NCBI GenBank assembly: GCA_034008185.1
Contig: CM067082.1
Coordinates: 100,187,311 to 100,251,310 of the forward strand
Source: Gorsachius magnificus
Lineage: Eukaryota; Chordata; Aves; Pelecaniformes; Ardeidae
Length of the DNA stretch: 64,000 nucleotides
Direction of reading: 5' to 3'
Shown piece after piece: positions 38,904 to 50,182 of this stretch (positions within the stretch are counted from its first letter, which is position 1; each line of letters opens with the position of its first letter). The notes under the pieces were generated by a model. It did not search any database. It saw only the letters and a list, made by a program, of their open reading frames with translations, and was not told the DNA's origin. The translations under genes and the position numbers were made by a program.

Positions 38904-39011
38904 GTGGTGCTTAGAGACATAGTTTAGTGGTGGACTTGGCAGTGTTAGGCTGTGTTAGGACTTGATGATCTTAAAGGTCTTTTCCAGCCTAAACAATTCT
39001 ATGATTCCATG
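38904..39011 (+). mobile_element. CR1 LINE 3' tail, GATGATCTTAAAGG subfamily
   Basis: GTGGTGCTTAGAGACATAG, GTGGTGGACTTGGCAGTG, TTGATGATCTTAAAGGTC and TTTTCCAGCCTAAACAATTC, then ATTCTATGATTCC, give the CR1 3' end in sense orientation. The copy is only about 108 bases long, a strongly 5'-truncated insertion. It is the same subfamily type as the tails at 42900-42999 and 44236. Confidence 0.93.
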
Positions 39012-42000
39012 AAAAGTCCTTCTCAGAATGGGATTACCTGCAACACATAATACAAGTCTGTCTGGTGTCATTTTTAGAGGTGCTTGAAAACTCTTTTAAA
39101 TATCAAATGCTTCACAGTTACAGAGGGTCTCAGTGGTAATTATCTAATGCTAACAACCTTATTAAAAGTTCAAGACCTATGGCTAGCAGAGGTCATCGAG
39201 TTTTGCAGCCATTTAGATGTTTAGCATCCATTTGGGTACCTAGTTATTAATAAATTTAAATGCTGGCATACACGAGTCATAAAAATCATCAGTCAGAAAA
39301 AAACCCAAGAAAAATCCAGAGTCAATACAATATAATTTTACAGTAAAATGTAATTTTACTGGGTCATAATTCACAGAAAGTATTGTTATAAACCATTGTA
39401 AGCAAGCATTTTAGCATCAGAACATCTAATTTCTGTTTTTCATACTGTTATGGACTTATTCTCTGGTTTCTGACATAATTAATCCCTTTGTTGGACCTTA
39501 TTTTCCCTTTGTAGATGATAGATGTGATGCTATGATTCTTCACATAGGATGGTGGAAACTTTGACCAGAAGAAACTGACAAAATAATATAGTGGTGAGAA
39601 CTGGTACATCATGCTTTGAATGAAACAGAGATCTTTGTAACTTAAGAAAACACTGAGTTTCCTTTTGTGTGTCTTCAGAATATGTTAAACATTGCACATT
39701 AAAATGTTCAAGTCTTGTAAAAATGATGGAGGTTTTTGGATTTTGGAAGAGGATGAAGTGTTTGGAGTCAGACAAGTAGAATGAAATGATGAAACTTTTA
39801 GCAGTATGATTTCAGCTTTTCCTCCATTAGCACGATTAGCACCAAAGCTCTGCAACAAATTCTACTATCCATACTCAGAAAGCATGAATAAAGTGAAGAG
39901 AGAAAATAGACAAAAAAATGAATGCCTTATAGTCTGGAGAAGCCATTTATAAGGAAAGCCTAAAGGTTCTTTTCCTTAGTAAACAACCTGATAAGATGTA
40001 ACTTCCTAGTCTATACATATGTTTCTGTGCATGATCAAAACACACAGAATATGTCTGCCAATTCCACCCTTCTAGTTTAATCTTTTAATGATTTTTGAAA
40101 TTATTTCATATAGCAGGCTGAGTTTGATCTTTACTAACTCAGGCAGTCCATTATACAGCCACTACAAATCAGTTATTACATGAGACAATTTTTTAATCTT
40201 TCTTCCTATAGTAGAAAAACATATAATAATATACAGTAAATCAAATTGGAAATTCAACTTACACATATTAGAAATGTAGAACAAATTTGTTTTGATTTTT
40301 TTCATGAGGATAACTATCCATCAGAAATATTAACACAAGATATAAGAAACAGTGAATTATTACTGAATAATCGTGTAACAGACATACTGTACCACAACCA
40401 GAAATTTGAGGGCTTGGAGCTGCAACCTCTGTGGCCATTGTGATGCAGAAAGTTATGTTAAATTATTACAATAGTCCTTCATGTCTGTGATTCTGTATAC
40501 ACGGACCATGACAGCAGGTACAACAGAATCCCATGGACCCCTCAGGGAAGGTAAGCCATTTTGCAGTACTGCTTTCTGGGATCTTTCACAGAGGAAAAGC
40601 AGAGCTGTTGAGGAGTACTTCTGTCCACTTTCCTGCGAGGATCTGCAGGTATGTTGACAGCCATTGCTGCTTATATCCCTATTCTGGGGCAAAATCCCTT
40701 CCTTTTTTTGTACAAGAAAGACAATTTCCTCTATCAAAAAAGATCCCTATAAACACTTAAAATAGAACCACAAGGACGCACTGGTGTGCAAATGAGGAGG
40801 GAAGAAATAATATAGGAAAATAATGCTAAGAAGAAAAGGTAGGGGTGAGAGCTCTGGGTTTAGGTAAGGACTCCAAACAGAGAGTGTGGGGAAAAAAAAC
40901 ACTGTAACAAAAGATGGCAGAAGTCCTTAAATTTGCTATGACACAAGGAGCAATTACAAATATGTCTGACAATTGACTCAAGATGGCTTTTTTATAGAAT
41001 CTGAAAACTGCCAATGATTAAAATCAGCAGGGTTCTAATTGCCCATTTAACAAAACTTATCAATACAGTAAATGAACTCATAAATGCCTGAAGATGCCTT
41101 TTGTTTTCTTTCCTCCTTTTCAGGGTTATAAAATAGCTGTTCAAAAATAACATTGGTGGATCTGGCTCATAGGTACGTTCTTTGCTCTTGTAACCATGAC
41201 CAGCTGCTAGACTAAAATTGACACTGATTTATTAATTTACCAGATCAGAGGAAGGTCAGTAATAACTTGTCCTCTTCCTCCTTAGTATTATCTTCAAGTT
41301 TACAGTCAGGTCTCACAGAGATTTTCACTACATTAACTATACATTATGGTCTTGGTAAGAAATCCATTTCAGTCTGCTAGAGATTTTTCACTGATTACTG
41401 TTGGAGCAGGCTGAGCTGGACTTTGCAGAGGTGTCATTTGGCATCTGTCCATATCACAAACCATACTGTGCTGTATTCTTTAAAAGTATTCTAAATGTTT
41501 CTTGAGCACAGGAATGTCTAAATCCACAGAATTTATCTAAGAAAGGACATTCTTGGAAATGTTTTGCAGATGGAAATACTGGAAATATTTTCCAAATAAA
41601 ATATTCTGTACCTGTAGATCCTACAAAAAGAATGCACGAAGCCCCTCCTTGTATTACAATATGAACACTTTCCCAGTATTTAAACACTCAGCCATGAAGT
41701 TGACTAACTGTAGCTAAACACATTTTTATCACATGTTGAACAAAAAAATCCCCAAAAGAATCAGTCACCTGCTAAAATGCATAGGTGTTGATGCTATATG
41801 CCAGGCTGTGCAAGAAATGTCATAGAATGCAGGTGTGAATTTCCATAACATGACCAGGCATACACCTGCTACCTGATGACAGAAACATGCATTTTGATCT
41901 CATTATGAATGTGTCATTCCCAAACAAGTAATGTGAAAAGGGCTGTAGAACCTTTGGGAAAAAAAGTGGCAAGTAGATTGGCTCCCAGAACAATTAATTT

Positions 42001-42337
42001 GCCCTGTGATTTCCTCTTGCACCATAAAATGTGGTCTCAGAAAAAAAAGATAGCATGTTGGCTAAGCTGGTTTGTGTCTTAGTAGAACAATAACTGATAA
42101 TTCTATGAATTTGACCAATTAGAGAACTCATTATTCTATGCACAAGCTTGGTATAGTTCTCCATTGATATGGTATACTGAAGATGCAGTTCTGTCTTTCA
42201 TGAGAACTGGTTCAGCTGTTGGATCCGGGTGAAATAACACTGATAATTTTTTATAAGCTCCCAGTTTTTCAGGAAACACTTGAGAGAGCTCACTGACAAT
42301 GTTTCTTAGTTACTTTTCACTGATGACAGATGCCAAG
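39012..42337. other. Unique AT-rich non-coding DNA
   Basis: No gene or recognised transposon. Open frames at 40246-40443 and 40453-40737 are unrecognised and overlap one another on opposite strands with no sign of coding constraint that I can see. Confidence 0.5.
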
Positions 42338-42531
42338 GAATCACAGAATCACAGAATCACAAAATGGCAAGGGTTGGAAGGGACCTTGGGAGATCATCTA
42401 GTCCAACCCTCCTGCTAAAGCAGGTTCACCTAGACCATGTTACACAGGACACCATCCAGGCAGGCTTTGAATATCTCCAGAGAAGGAGACTCCACAGCCC
42501 CCCTGGGCAGCCTGTTCCAGTGCTCTGTCAT
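42338..42531 (-). mobile_element. CR1 LINE 3' end, GATGATCTCC-type subfamily (left arm of head-to-head pair)
   Basis: The plus strand starts with a repeated AGAATCAC microsatellite, then GGGTTGGAAGGGACCTTGG, AGATCATCTAGTCCAACCC, and GGAGACTCCACAGCCCCCC, the reverse complement of a CR1 3' end. Its minus-strand translation gives the ORF2 C-terminus (TEHWNRLPRG, VESPSLEIFKACLD, VLCNM). The terminal microsatellite is intact, so this is an independent insertion and not an inverted 5' part of the neighbouring plus-strand copy. Confidence 0.94.
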
Positions 42532-42533
42532 GA

Positions 42534-42999
42534 ATCCTTTCCCTGTACTTGGCATTGGTGAGGCCGCACCTTGAATACTGTGTTCAGTTTTGGGCCCCTC
42601 ACTACAAGAAAGACATTGAGATACTGGACTGTGTCCAGAGAAGGCCAAAGAGTCTGGTGAGGGGTCTGGAGCACAGGTCTTATGAGGAGCGGCTGAGGCC
42701 ACTGGCGTTGTTTAACCTGGAGAACAGGAGGATGAGGGGAGACCTTATCGCCCTCTACAACTACCTGAAAGGAGGTTGTAGCGAGGTGGTGGTTGCTGTC
42801 TTCTCCCAAATAACAAGCAATAGGATGAGAAGAAATGGCCTCAGGTTGTGCCAGGGGAGGTTTAGATTAGATATTAGGAAAAATTTCTTCACAGATAGAT
42901 GAGGTGCTTAGAGACATGGTTTAGTAGTGGACAGGTACAGTTGGACTCGATGATCTTAAAGGTCTTTTCCAACAAAATGATTCTACGATTCTATAATTC
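42534..42999 (+). mobile_element. CR1 LINE 3' part with open ORF2 C-terminus (right arm of head-to-head pair)
   Basis: An open frame at 42549-42902 (117 codons) encodes the C-terminal part of CR1 ORF2: [20 protein letters not shown], then [34 protein letters not shown], and [14 protein letters not shown] before a stop. The usual continuation (TEHWNRLP and onward) is absent; the sequence passes directly into GGTGCTTAGAGACATGG and a tail with GATGATCTTAAAGGTC and ATTCTACGATTC. This is a different 3' subfamily from the minus-strand neighbour. The retained open frame suggests moderate age, but the copy lacks the catalytic domain and cannot encode a working protein. Confidence 0.94.
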
Positions 43000-43045
43000 C
43001 CAACAGCATAAATGATTTAATAGGGTAATTTAAACCAGGAACGAC

Positions 43046-43180
43046 AGCTAGAGGTCTTCTAGTCCAGCCCCCACTCAGAGCAAAGTGATTTCCAAGGTTT
43101 ATGTCATACTCCCCAGGATCTTGTCCAATTTTGATTTATTAACTTTAGAAATGGAAATTCCTTTATTTTTAATCTTTCTG
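43046..43180 (-). mobile_element. Old CR1 LINE fragment
   Basis: GAGGTCTTCTAGTCCAGCCC followed by CACTCAGAGCA is the reverse complement of an older CR1 3' region. Similarity fades after about 43110, with GAAATGGAAATTCC possibly matching the usual segment about 100 bases further in. There is no terminal microsatellite. Confidence 0.55.
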
Positions 43181-44235
43181 AGAAGAATTCATAGAAAATG
43201 TTCACTTCATATTTATGCCAGTGTTCATGTCCATACCACTGTTGTTGGAGAAGACTTGACAATGTATGAAAATGAGGCAGTGGAATGTGTCTCTTCAGAG
43301 GCGATCTCAGTTAACTTCCATTTCATTCTCATATACACTTATTACCATTGTAATGAGCATTTCAGAGATTCTCAGGACTCCTTGGATGTGATAACATTTC
43401 TTTCCTCATTGTCAGAGGTAACACTGATGCCCGCAAATGAGAATCTTTGACATAATATGCTGCATACTGTCAACCTTTCTGAATTTTTTTTTTTTAAATT
43501 TAATAGATGGTCTGACTAGAAATTTGGACAGCTGATTTTGTCTGTTAATGTTGTTGTGTTTGAATTCCTGATTGTACTGACAACAATCATCTTTCTAATC
43601 ATGGAAAACAGCATTTAGATTAATTGCTGTAATAAGACTTTTCTTAGTATCTAGTGATTCTGATTCAGTGGCTAAGGCCTTTTCCTAAACAATTACAAAT
43701 GATAAATTTGGCTCAAGAAAAAGATGGTGCTGAACTCCAAAGACAAGACAATTATGTAACTTGTCATTGAGAAAATCACCAGCTTCAATGCTCAATGATG
43801 CAGAGCAACTGAGCAATATAAGCAGCGATGTCCTTATCAGATTGTAAGTTTCACCTATGAAATTGAAATATCTAGACAATGATGGATAGGGCAGACATGA
43901 AATGCATCTTCGGCAAGGCTATGACTTCATCATATGGCCTTTACTTATAGTACCTGATTTGCCTATCATATTAGCAATTATCTTGCTCACAGAGTAAGCA
44001 GAGAACAGCCTGTTCAGGAGTTTTTCTCTTGTTTCCTTTAAGATAATGTGATAGTCATTCTGAATAAGAATCTCTAATGCAGGTTGACTAACATCAGGCT
44101 ATCTCAGGTCTGCCATCTTACGTAGCAAGCAGGCAGGCACATCAATTTAGATTCTGCAGTGTCAATTCTTTTATCTCGAGTATGTAAAGTCACACTCAAG
44201 ATCCTCTACTGTTCCTAGGACTGACTCCAGAAGTT
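43181..44235. other. Unique AT-rich non-coding DNA
   Basis: Nothing recognised apart from a T-run at about 43485-43496. The 121-codon frame at 43085-43450 begins within CR1 debris and shows no domain. Confidence 0.5.
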
Positions 44236-44411
44236 AGAATCATAAAGTCATAGAATCATAGAATTGTTTAGGTTGGAAAAGACCTTTAAGATCATCAAGT
44301 CCAACTGTTAACCTAACACTGCCATTCCACCACTAAAACCATGTCCCTAAGCACCATGCCTACACATCTTTTAAATGCCTCCACTTCCCTGGGCAGCCTG
44401 TTCCAATGCTT
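44236..44411 (-). mobile_element. CR1 LINE 3' end, GATGATCTTAAAGG subfamily
   Basis: The plus strand reads AGAATCATAAAGTCATAGAA, then TTTAGGTTGGAAAAGACC, TTTAAGATCATCAAGTCC, CCACTAAAACCATGTCCC and CTGGGCAGCCTGTTCCAATG. This is a CR1 3' end in antisense with the terminal microsatellite kept. It stops abruptly at about 44411, close to the start of the GC-richer block at 44440. Confidence 0.95.
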
Positions 44412-44439
44412 CTATTGCTGCTTGTCATCAGCAGCATGT

Positions 44440-45640
44440 AAACCCAAACTCCAGAAATTTGAGAGCATATTTATGAAGCACAATTGCTGGGGTCTTGAGT
44501 GCGCTAATAGGCCTTAATGGCCCTGATCAGCCTCATTTGGGGCTTTCACCCCTACCTGCCACTGATGGGCGCAAGAGTCCCACTTCAGCTTAACTCTTGG
44601 CCTTCAGTCCCAGTCTAAGCTATCAAAGGAGTGCCTGTCCTCTGCTCAGCGACAGTCATGCTTGTGCCTGGACCTAGACCATGTTGATCTGAACCCTGAT
44701 CTGCAAGCTGACTTCCTCACTTGACCCCGATTGGACCTGCCTCATCACTATGGACCTGGTTGCTGATCACATGACTGTGTCTGGCCCGGGTTATGATTGC
44801 TGGACCTGATCCTGACCCTGACCTGTAGATTGACTCCCTGGCTTGACCTGCCTTATTACCACAAACTTGCCTGACGATCTGTAGTCCTGCCTGAGCCTGG
44901 CTGCCATCTCAGGGACTTCCTCTACTGCCATGGCACTGCTCCCTATCAGTGAGGTCATTGTCCCCAGCCTGGGTTGTGGCCACCCTCCATTCCCAGCTCA
45001 CAATCTGTTAGGGAGCAACCCTGCTCTCTCTGTTCCCTGACACAGCAAAAGGAGGCTGCTTCACAAAGAAAGGTGAGCCAGGAGACAAGTCTGCCAAGGA
45101 GGCTGGCAGGAGCAGTATCTTCAATAAAAAGGGACACAGTCCCATGCTGTCAGAGCAAAAAAAGCAGAGCAGGTAGAGAAAGGCCAATGGTAGCAAGGAT
45201 CAGCCAAAAGTCCAGTGATGACCAGACAGTACTGTAGTAACAAGCGGTTCCTAGGCCAAGCCAAGAAATCAAGTCAGCAGCACAACATCTGGCCCAACCT
45301 CGGTACCTGGGCAGGTTCAGGCTTACCTACCATGGCATGACAGTGACCAGGGTAAAGGACCTGAGCTTAAATGCAGCTTCCAAGTGAAGAAGGGAGGCTC
45401 CAGGTGAGACCTCTCACCTCTCTTCCTTACACAGCTCCTTTCACACAAGTCTGATCCAAGCTGACAGGGTGGCACAGGGTTGTGCTTGAACACAGATACC
45501 CAAATCCCTTGGAGGGGGGATAAGAGGTTACAGAGGCAGTAAGTGCACTTGGGGCCTGACAACAATCCACATGAAGGCAACCAGCAGATTGTGGCTGTCA
45601 TTTTGTTGTCAGTAAAACGAACAGTAAAAACCAACAAGAT
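44440..45640 (-). mobile_element. GC-richer LTR-like block (probable ERV LTR), identity tentative
   Basis: This 1.2-kb block is clearly richer in G and C than its surroundings and has sharp-looking edges. At 44674-44860 it contains an imperfect internal repeat of roughly 118-bp period built on GGACCTG and TTGACC words (compare CTGACTTCCTCACTTGACC near 44708 with TTGACTCCCTGGCTTGACC near 44830). On the minus strand a TTTAAGCTCAGGTCC segment near 45365 could be a TATA-like element. The general style, including the repeated GTCAGGTCC words and CTTTCACCCCTACC, recalls long avian ERV LTRs. I recognise the style rather than a named family, and the orientation is a guess. No retroviral gene is seen. 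Confidence 0.45.
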
Positions 45641-46340
45641 CTGGAAGAAAAGAGAAAGGAATCAAATATGGCATGAATGATTTACAAGAAGAGTAAGTAG
45701 TATCCTGCATTGGATGTTTGTACTAACTAGACCCGTGACATGACCTCTTTTGGGAGTACTTAACTATTTTTATTTACGAAAACCCATGAAAAGCAGGGCC
45801 TCTGTTTGTGACAGTTTATGAAGTCTCAAAGTTTGTTTTTATTCATCATTGGGATAAATCAAACAAATAAAAAAAGATAACTATTTTAAAATAACACTTT
45901 TGGAATGAAAACCTGAAGTTTTCCCATATATTGTCTCCTCATGCCTCTTCGCAGGTGCTCTAAATGACTCACAACAAAACTTCATAGATTGTGGGATATA
46001 TCTGAAAAATGTTTCTATTGTGAGGAAACAATCAATTTTCAGTCAATGTCTTTCTTTTAGAAAGCCCTTGCCAGCTCTAACGCTGGCAAATTATTTGTGT
46101 GTATACAAATGTAATTATAAAAATCTGTGGCTATTTTTAAAGATCAGTTGAATTTAGTATGATCATCTATACAGTACAAATCAAAACCACTGTCAAATAA
46201 TTTTTGCATTAAGCCCATCACTTCCATATGAATTATGTCAGACATTTTTCATGCATCAGGAGATCTTTGTGATTTAAAACCTTCAAGAGAACATTCTGTT
46301 TTCCTAGGTAAAATGTTTCTGTGGTTTACTACTCTTATTT
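45641..46340. other. Unique AT-rich non-coding DNA
   Basis: No gene or recognised repeat in this stretch. Confidence 0.5.
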
Positions 46341-46568
46341 TTACAGTTTTATTAGGTTATGTCTGGGTTCCCCCAGTCTGAATGTAGCTGGTGTGAACCT
46401 CCAACCACTGGATTTTATTATGAGATTTTTTTGGCAGAGTAAAGGAACACTGACTATTTTTTTTTTTTCCGTGAGTGGGCACCGGTAGGTAGTGGTCAAG
46501 TCACCTTTTAATCTTCTTTTGGATAAATTAAACAGGTCAAGCTTCTTTAGTGCCTCAGTATAAAACAA
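46341..46568 (-). mobile_element. Decayed CR1-like LINE ORF2 C-terminus
   Basis: The minus-strand translation keeps the CR1 pattern KKLDLFNLSKRRLKGDLTTT (family form ELGLFNLEKRRLRGDLI), followed after a degenerate gap by GWRFTPATFRLGEPRHNLI (family form GHKL...[11 protein letters not shown]). The order and spacing of the two blocks fit the end of CR1 ORF2. A T-run at 46459-46472 interrupts it. There is no 3' tail. It is old and non-functional. Confidence 0.7.
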
Positions 46569-47671
46569 ACAATGCTGCTGTTGATTGTGGACATTTAAGT
46601 TTCTTGCTCTGAGAAATTTATAATATAAATTAAATGGGTAATGAACAGTTACAGATGATCAGAAGGTCAGAGGAAAGAGATGGAAAACTATTAGCAGAAA
46701 GAAAGGAAGAAGTGCCTAGAAAAAGCATTACTTTCAAACAATTTAGTTCTGAGCCTGATTTGGTTTCAGAGTTTTCTAAGGGTATTTTCATGTTATGATA
46801 AAGTTCCCTGTCTTATCTCCCATTTTATTTTAGTATTATCAAGTTTGGGCAAAGGAAGAAACAGTGGAATATAAAAAGGAAAAGGAAGTTAATTCAGTGG
46901 AAGTATTTGAAAGATGTCTATTTTTCTGCACATATCTTTTATAACTTTCACAACCATTCCTGAGATTATGTATAATTCAGCATATCATTTTGTAGAGGAA
47001 GTACACAGGTTATTCCAGACCATATTGGATTATCTAATACATCTAATGCCAGAAAGCACCCATGAGCAGTGACCAGTTCTAAATAATTTAAAAGAAAGTG
47101 CAAAAAAATCCCAGCTGGAGGGATCACTGTGGCATAAAACAGCCTCAAGGGAATAGATACAGCTGTATGCCAAATCAAGGACCTCTAAATGCTTCTCAGG
47201 AACAGCTGAATTTTGAACATGCAATTTTGAGACATCTTCAGAGGACAGTTGCTGACAACTGGCCCCACTTTGAGAAATGAATATAAAACATCCAAAATAA
47301 CTAATCAATCCTGAATTACTTGATCTATACTTTGTACCTGTAATTGTCTGAATATTTGAAATGTGGACATGCTTCTTAGATACCCGTCCTCCTCTTGCTT
47401 CTTAAAACACGTTTATAAAATGACATTTCATAGAGTTGTCCTTCTAAGATCACACAGAGCCATTAATTACAATTAAATAAAGGATACCGTGACTGACTTC
47501 ACTGATTTGTCACCAAGGCATTTTTCAGGACAGGATATAATGATAGATAACTCTTTTTTTTAAATTTTGATTCCTGCAAATATGAGTTTTTGCAGGAAAA
47601 TCAGGAAAATCAGATCAGAAATAAAAACAATAGAAGTCTGATTAAGTACCTTAATTTACTAGTTGTATCCT
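46569..47671. other. Unique AT-rich non-coding DNA
   Basis: No supported gene. Open frames at 46966-47308 overlap on both strands and are not recognisable. Confidence 0.5.
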
Positions 47672-47895
47672 GCAGCAGGATTCTCCTAGAGAAGCTGGTG
47701 GCTCATGGCTGGGACAGGTTACTCTTTGCTGCGTAAAAAACTGGCTGGATGGCTGAGCCTAGAGAGTTGTAGTGAACAGAGTTAAATCCAGTTGGTGGCC
47801 GGTCACAAGCAGCATTCCCCAGGGCTTAGTATTGGGGCCAGTTCTATTTAACATCTTTATCAGTGATCTGGATGAGGGGATTGAGTGCACCCTCA
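47672..47895 (+). mobile_element. CR1 LINE ORF2 fragment, reverse transcriptase core
   Basis: The segment corresponds to the reverse transcriptase stretch between the AFDTV and FADD motifs. GGATTCTCCTAGAGAAGCTG, AACTGGCTGGATGGCTGAG, AATCCAGTTGGTGGCCGG, TCCCCAGGGCTTAGTATTGG and GATCTGGATGAGGGGATTG match CR1 nearly base for base. It breaks off within the phrase GAGTGCACCCTCA, where CR1 should continue toward FADD, and joins the 145-bp repeat directly. A TGA interrupts the frame after WLDG. Confidence 0.9.
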
Positions 47896-48037
47896 CTGTA
47901 TCCTTCAATCTCCTTCATGAAAGTGTCCTATGTCTCTAGCACTCATTCATGTTTTTCGCTTCAATGACCTTACTTGACAACTTACTCCAAGTGTTTACTA
48001 CTCTTTGAACAAAGTAGTTCTGCCTGAATTCAGGTGC
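47893..48037 (-). repeat. 145-bp near-identical direct repeat, copy 1 (LINE ORF2 C-terminus-like)
   Basis: The segment recurs at 50183-50327 with only two differences (C/T in each case) over 145 bases. On the minus strand it encodes APEFRQNYFVQRVVNTW then SKLSSKVIEAKNMNE before a stop, resembling the C-terminal FFTQRVV..WN.LP pattern of CR1/L2-type LINE proteins. The left edge abuts the broken CR1 fragment at 47895. Confidence 0.9.
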
Positions 48038-50182
48038 TGTTCAATAGTGGATGCATCTGATTTTTTTCAGAGGCATATGTAATAAAACTGTTTTACAGAT
48101 TTTCAAAAGGAAAGAAGCTATTATTTGGCCCAAAATTATTTTTGTGTCCCTTACTTTTAGCTAAAGAAATCTATGAAAAAACATGTAAGCAAATTTTATT
48201 TTGCTACTCTATTTTTCTAGAGGAGTATGCATTGTATGTCATTTTCGCAATGTGAAGCTGAACTGTGTCTTCATTTGCTTCTGGGACTGAAAGAGAAGTG
48301 CGTATTTCTATCATGTTCCTGATAAGAGTCTAGAACTGGATGTGCAATGATAAACCTCTGTCCCAAGGCAGTTCAGTAAGTTGATTGGAAAATCAGACAA
48401 ACAGAGGTATTTTTAGGAGGGAAATGATAAGTCTGCTTTAAGATAAGACCCATTTAAGGGTCATTTGGGGTTGTGAACATTAGTTAAATAGTAAGTGCCA
48501 TAATTTACACCCATCTGTCCAAGGTGTGATTGTATTGGGAGCCTTCCAGAAGACATTGTATTCGAGGAGTTCATTATCTTGAACAGGCCATGTCTGCTCT
48601 GCTGGGCCTTGCACTCCAGGTCTGAGCAGCCCCTACGTTAGCAGGAGTAGCTGCTGCAAGGGAATCTGCTGGACTGCCCAGTGCTGGCCCATGATGTGTG
48701 CTGGTGGGTGTTATGAGAGACATAGCATTCCAGGCTGTCAGAAGTAGTATGTGGGTTTGGTTTTTTCACAAAATGAAAGGCACCATGGCATGGGACAGAG
48801 GAGGAATCTCTGCATGAATGGGATCTGTGGGAAAATCCATCCAGGGTCGGTCCGATGCTATGTAAGAAAGCGGGGTTCCCAGTATCTGAAGGGATGTAAG
48901 ATTTACTTGCTATCTATATTCATCTTTTTAACCTTACTAAAACAGGTATTTTATTATATCACTGGTTTTGAAGCCTTTCTAACTGAGATCCAGAAAGGAT
49001 GCTGCACCATCTCTCTCTCTCTCTTCCACTGCCTCTGTCCCTACTGGTGCAGAACAACGCTGACATTGATGGTATCCTGCGCCTAGACTATTATAGACTC
49101 TGAAAAGGTTTGTCAGGGAGTAACCAGTCAGTGAGAAAGAACTGGTAAGAGATCTTGAGCCAGCCCAGGGCCAGGCTGAAGGGAATGACACCATATATGA
49201 TTTTTTTTATAAACTGTGATGGGACAGAGATTAACAAGGGGTCAGGAATCTGTATAGTACCTGTATTTACAGACATTCCAGAATTGCCTAGGTGAGGTAA
49301 GAAAGAAGTCGGAGATAGCAGAGGCAGCAGAGATTGCAGTTGGGCAACCTTGGTAACAGGTACCAGGTAACAGGTAACCTAGGATCAGCAGAGGTGCTTG
49401 AGGGTAGAAAGGATGGCAGAAAGAAGCTGTGGCAGGTGGGGGAAAGCTAGTGCTGAGTTTAAGGAAAGGTCCGGTAAGGGGGGCTGCTCAGCTGAGAACA
49501 AGTTCTAAGATTCGGCATGCACTGAGCATTAAAATTAATGCTTTCTCTATGAAATAGTGTTATTTGCAGCCTAGTAAATATTATTTTTGCCATTACTAGT
49601 AAAAGGCCATGGCCTTCTGCTGACTGACAGTGTAGGATTCAGGATTTCTCAAAGCTTGCCTTTGCCTGAGTGGGTAATACCTTCTTCAGCAATCACCAGT
49701 GGCTAAGTGACCAGTGCCCAGATAGTTGTAAGCTTAATTTCTGAGAGTCTTGTATATGATAAAAGTCTGAACAACACATGCAGCCACCATGCAACAAAAA
49801 TATCCCTGTCTGTTAACAGGGAGGCCACTGTGTGACATTCTAATTTCAGTTGGGAACCAGTGAAAAGAAAGAGCACAAAACCAGAGTGTGTTAAGAAAAT
49901 GCATAAAAATAGACCCATATTTCAAAGAGCTACTCCTTCTAAAGGTACACAGAGATGAATACAGTGCCTCTCATGGTTACTGGATTGATCAAAGTCATCT
50001 TTATCCAGGCTAAAATTTGCTGCTCTGTACCTCATATGTCCTACTTAAGGGCTCTTAGGGCCATATAAGGAATAAGCGCCATAGAAGCCTCATACTGGCT
50101 TTCTGAAAAAGGATAATTTTTAATAATAACATTGAAATATGTCCTTCCTGAGCTCAGTTCATCCTACTTGCATCCCCTCTTG
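48038..50182. other. Mostly unique DNA between the two 145-bp copies
   Basis: No supported gene. A (CT)n run lies at 49009-49024. The parts at 48540-48730 and 49000-49500 are less AT-rich and may be decayed repeat, but I recognise no family. The 111-codon frame at 48751-49086 shows no domain. Confidence 0.45.

Noticed and set aside
40246..40737. Opposed open frames at 40246-40443 and 40453-40737 as a possible gene
   Set aside because: Neither frame shows a known motif, and similar pairs recur throughout the AT-rich background.
42338..42999. Twin-primed inversion of a single CR1 element
   Set aside because: Each arm has its own 3' terminus and they belong to different 3' subfamilies, so these are two insertions.
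43085..43450. 121-codon plus-strand open frame
   Set aside because: It starts in antisense CR1 debris and has no recognisable motif.
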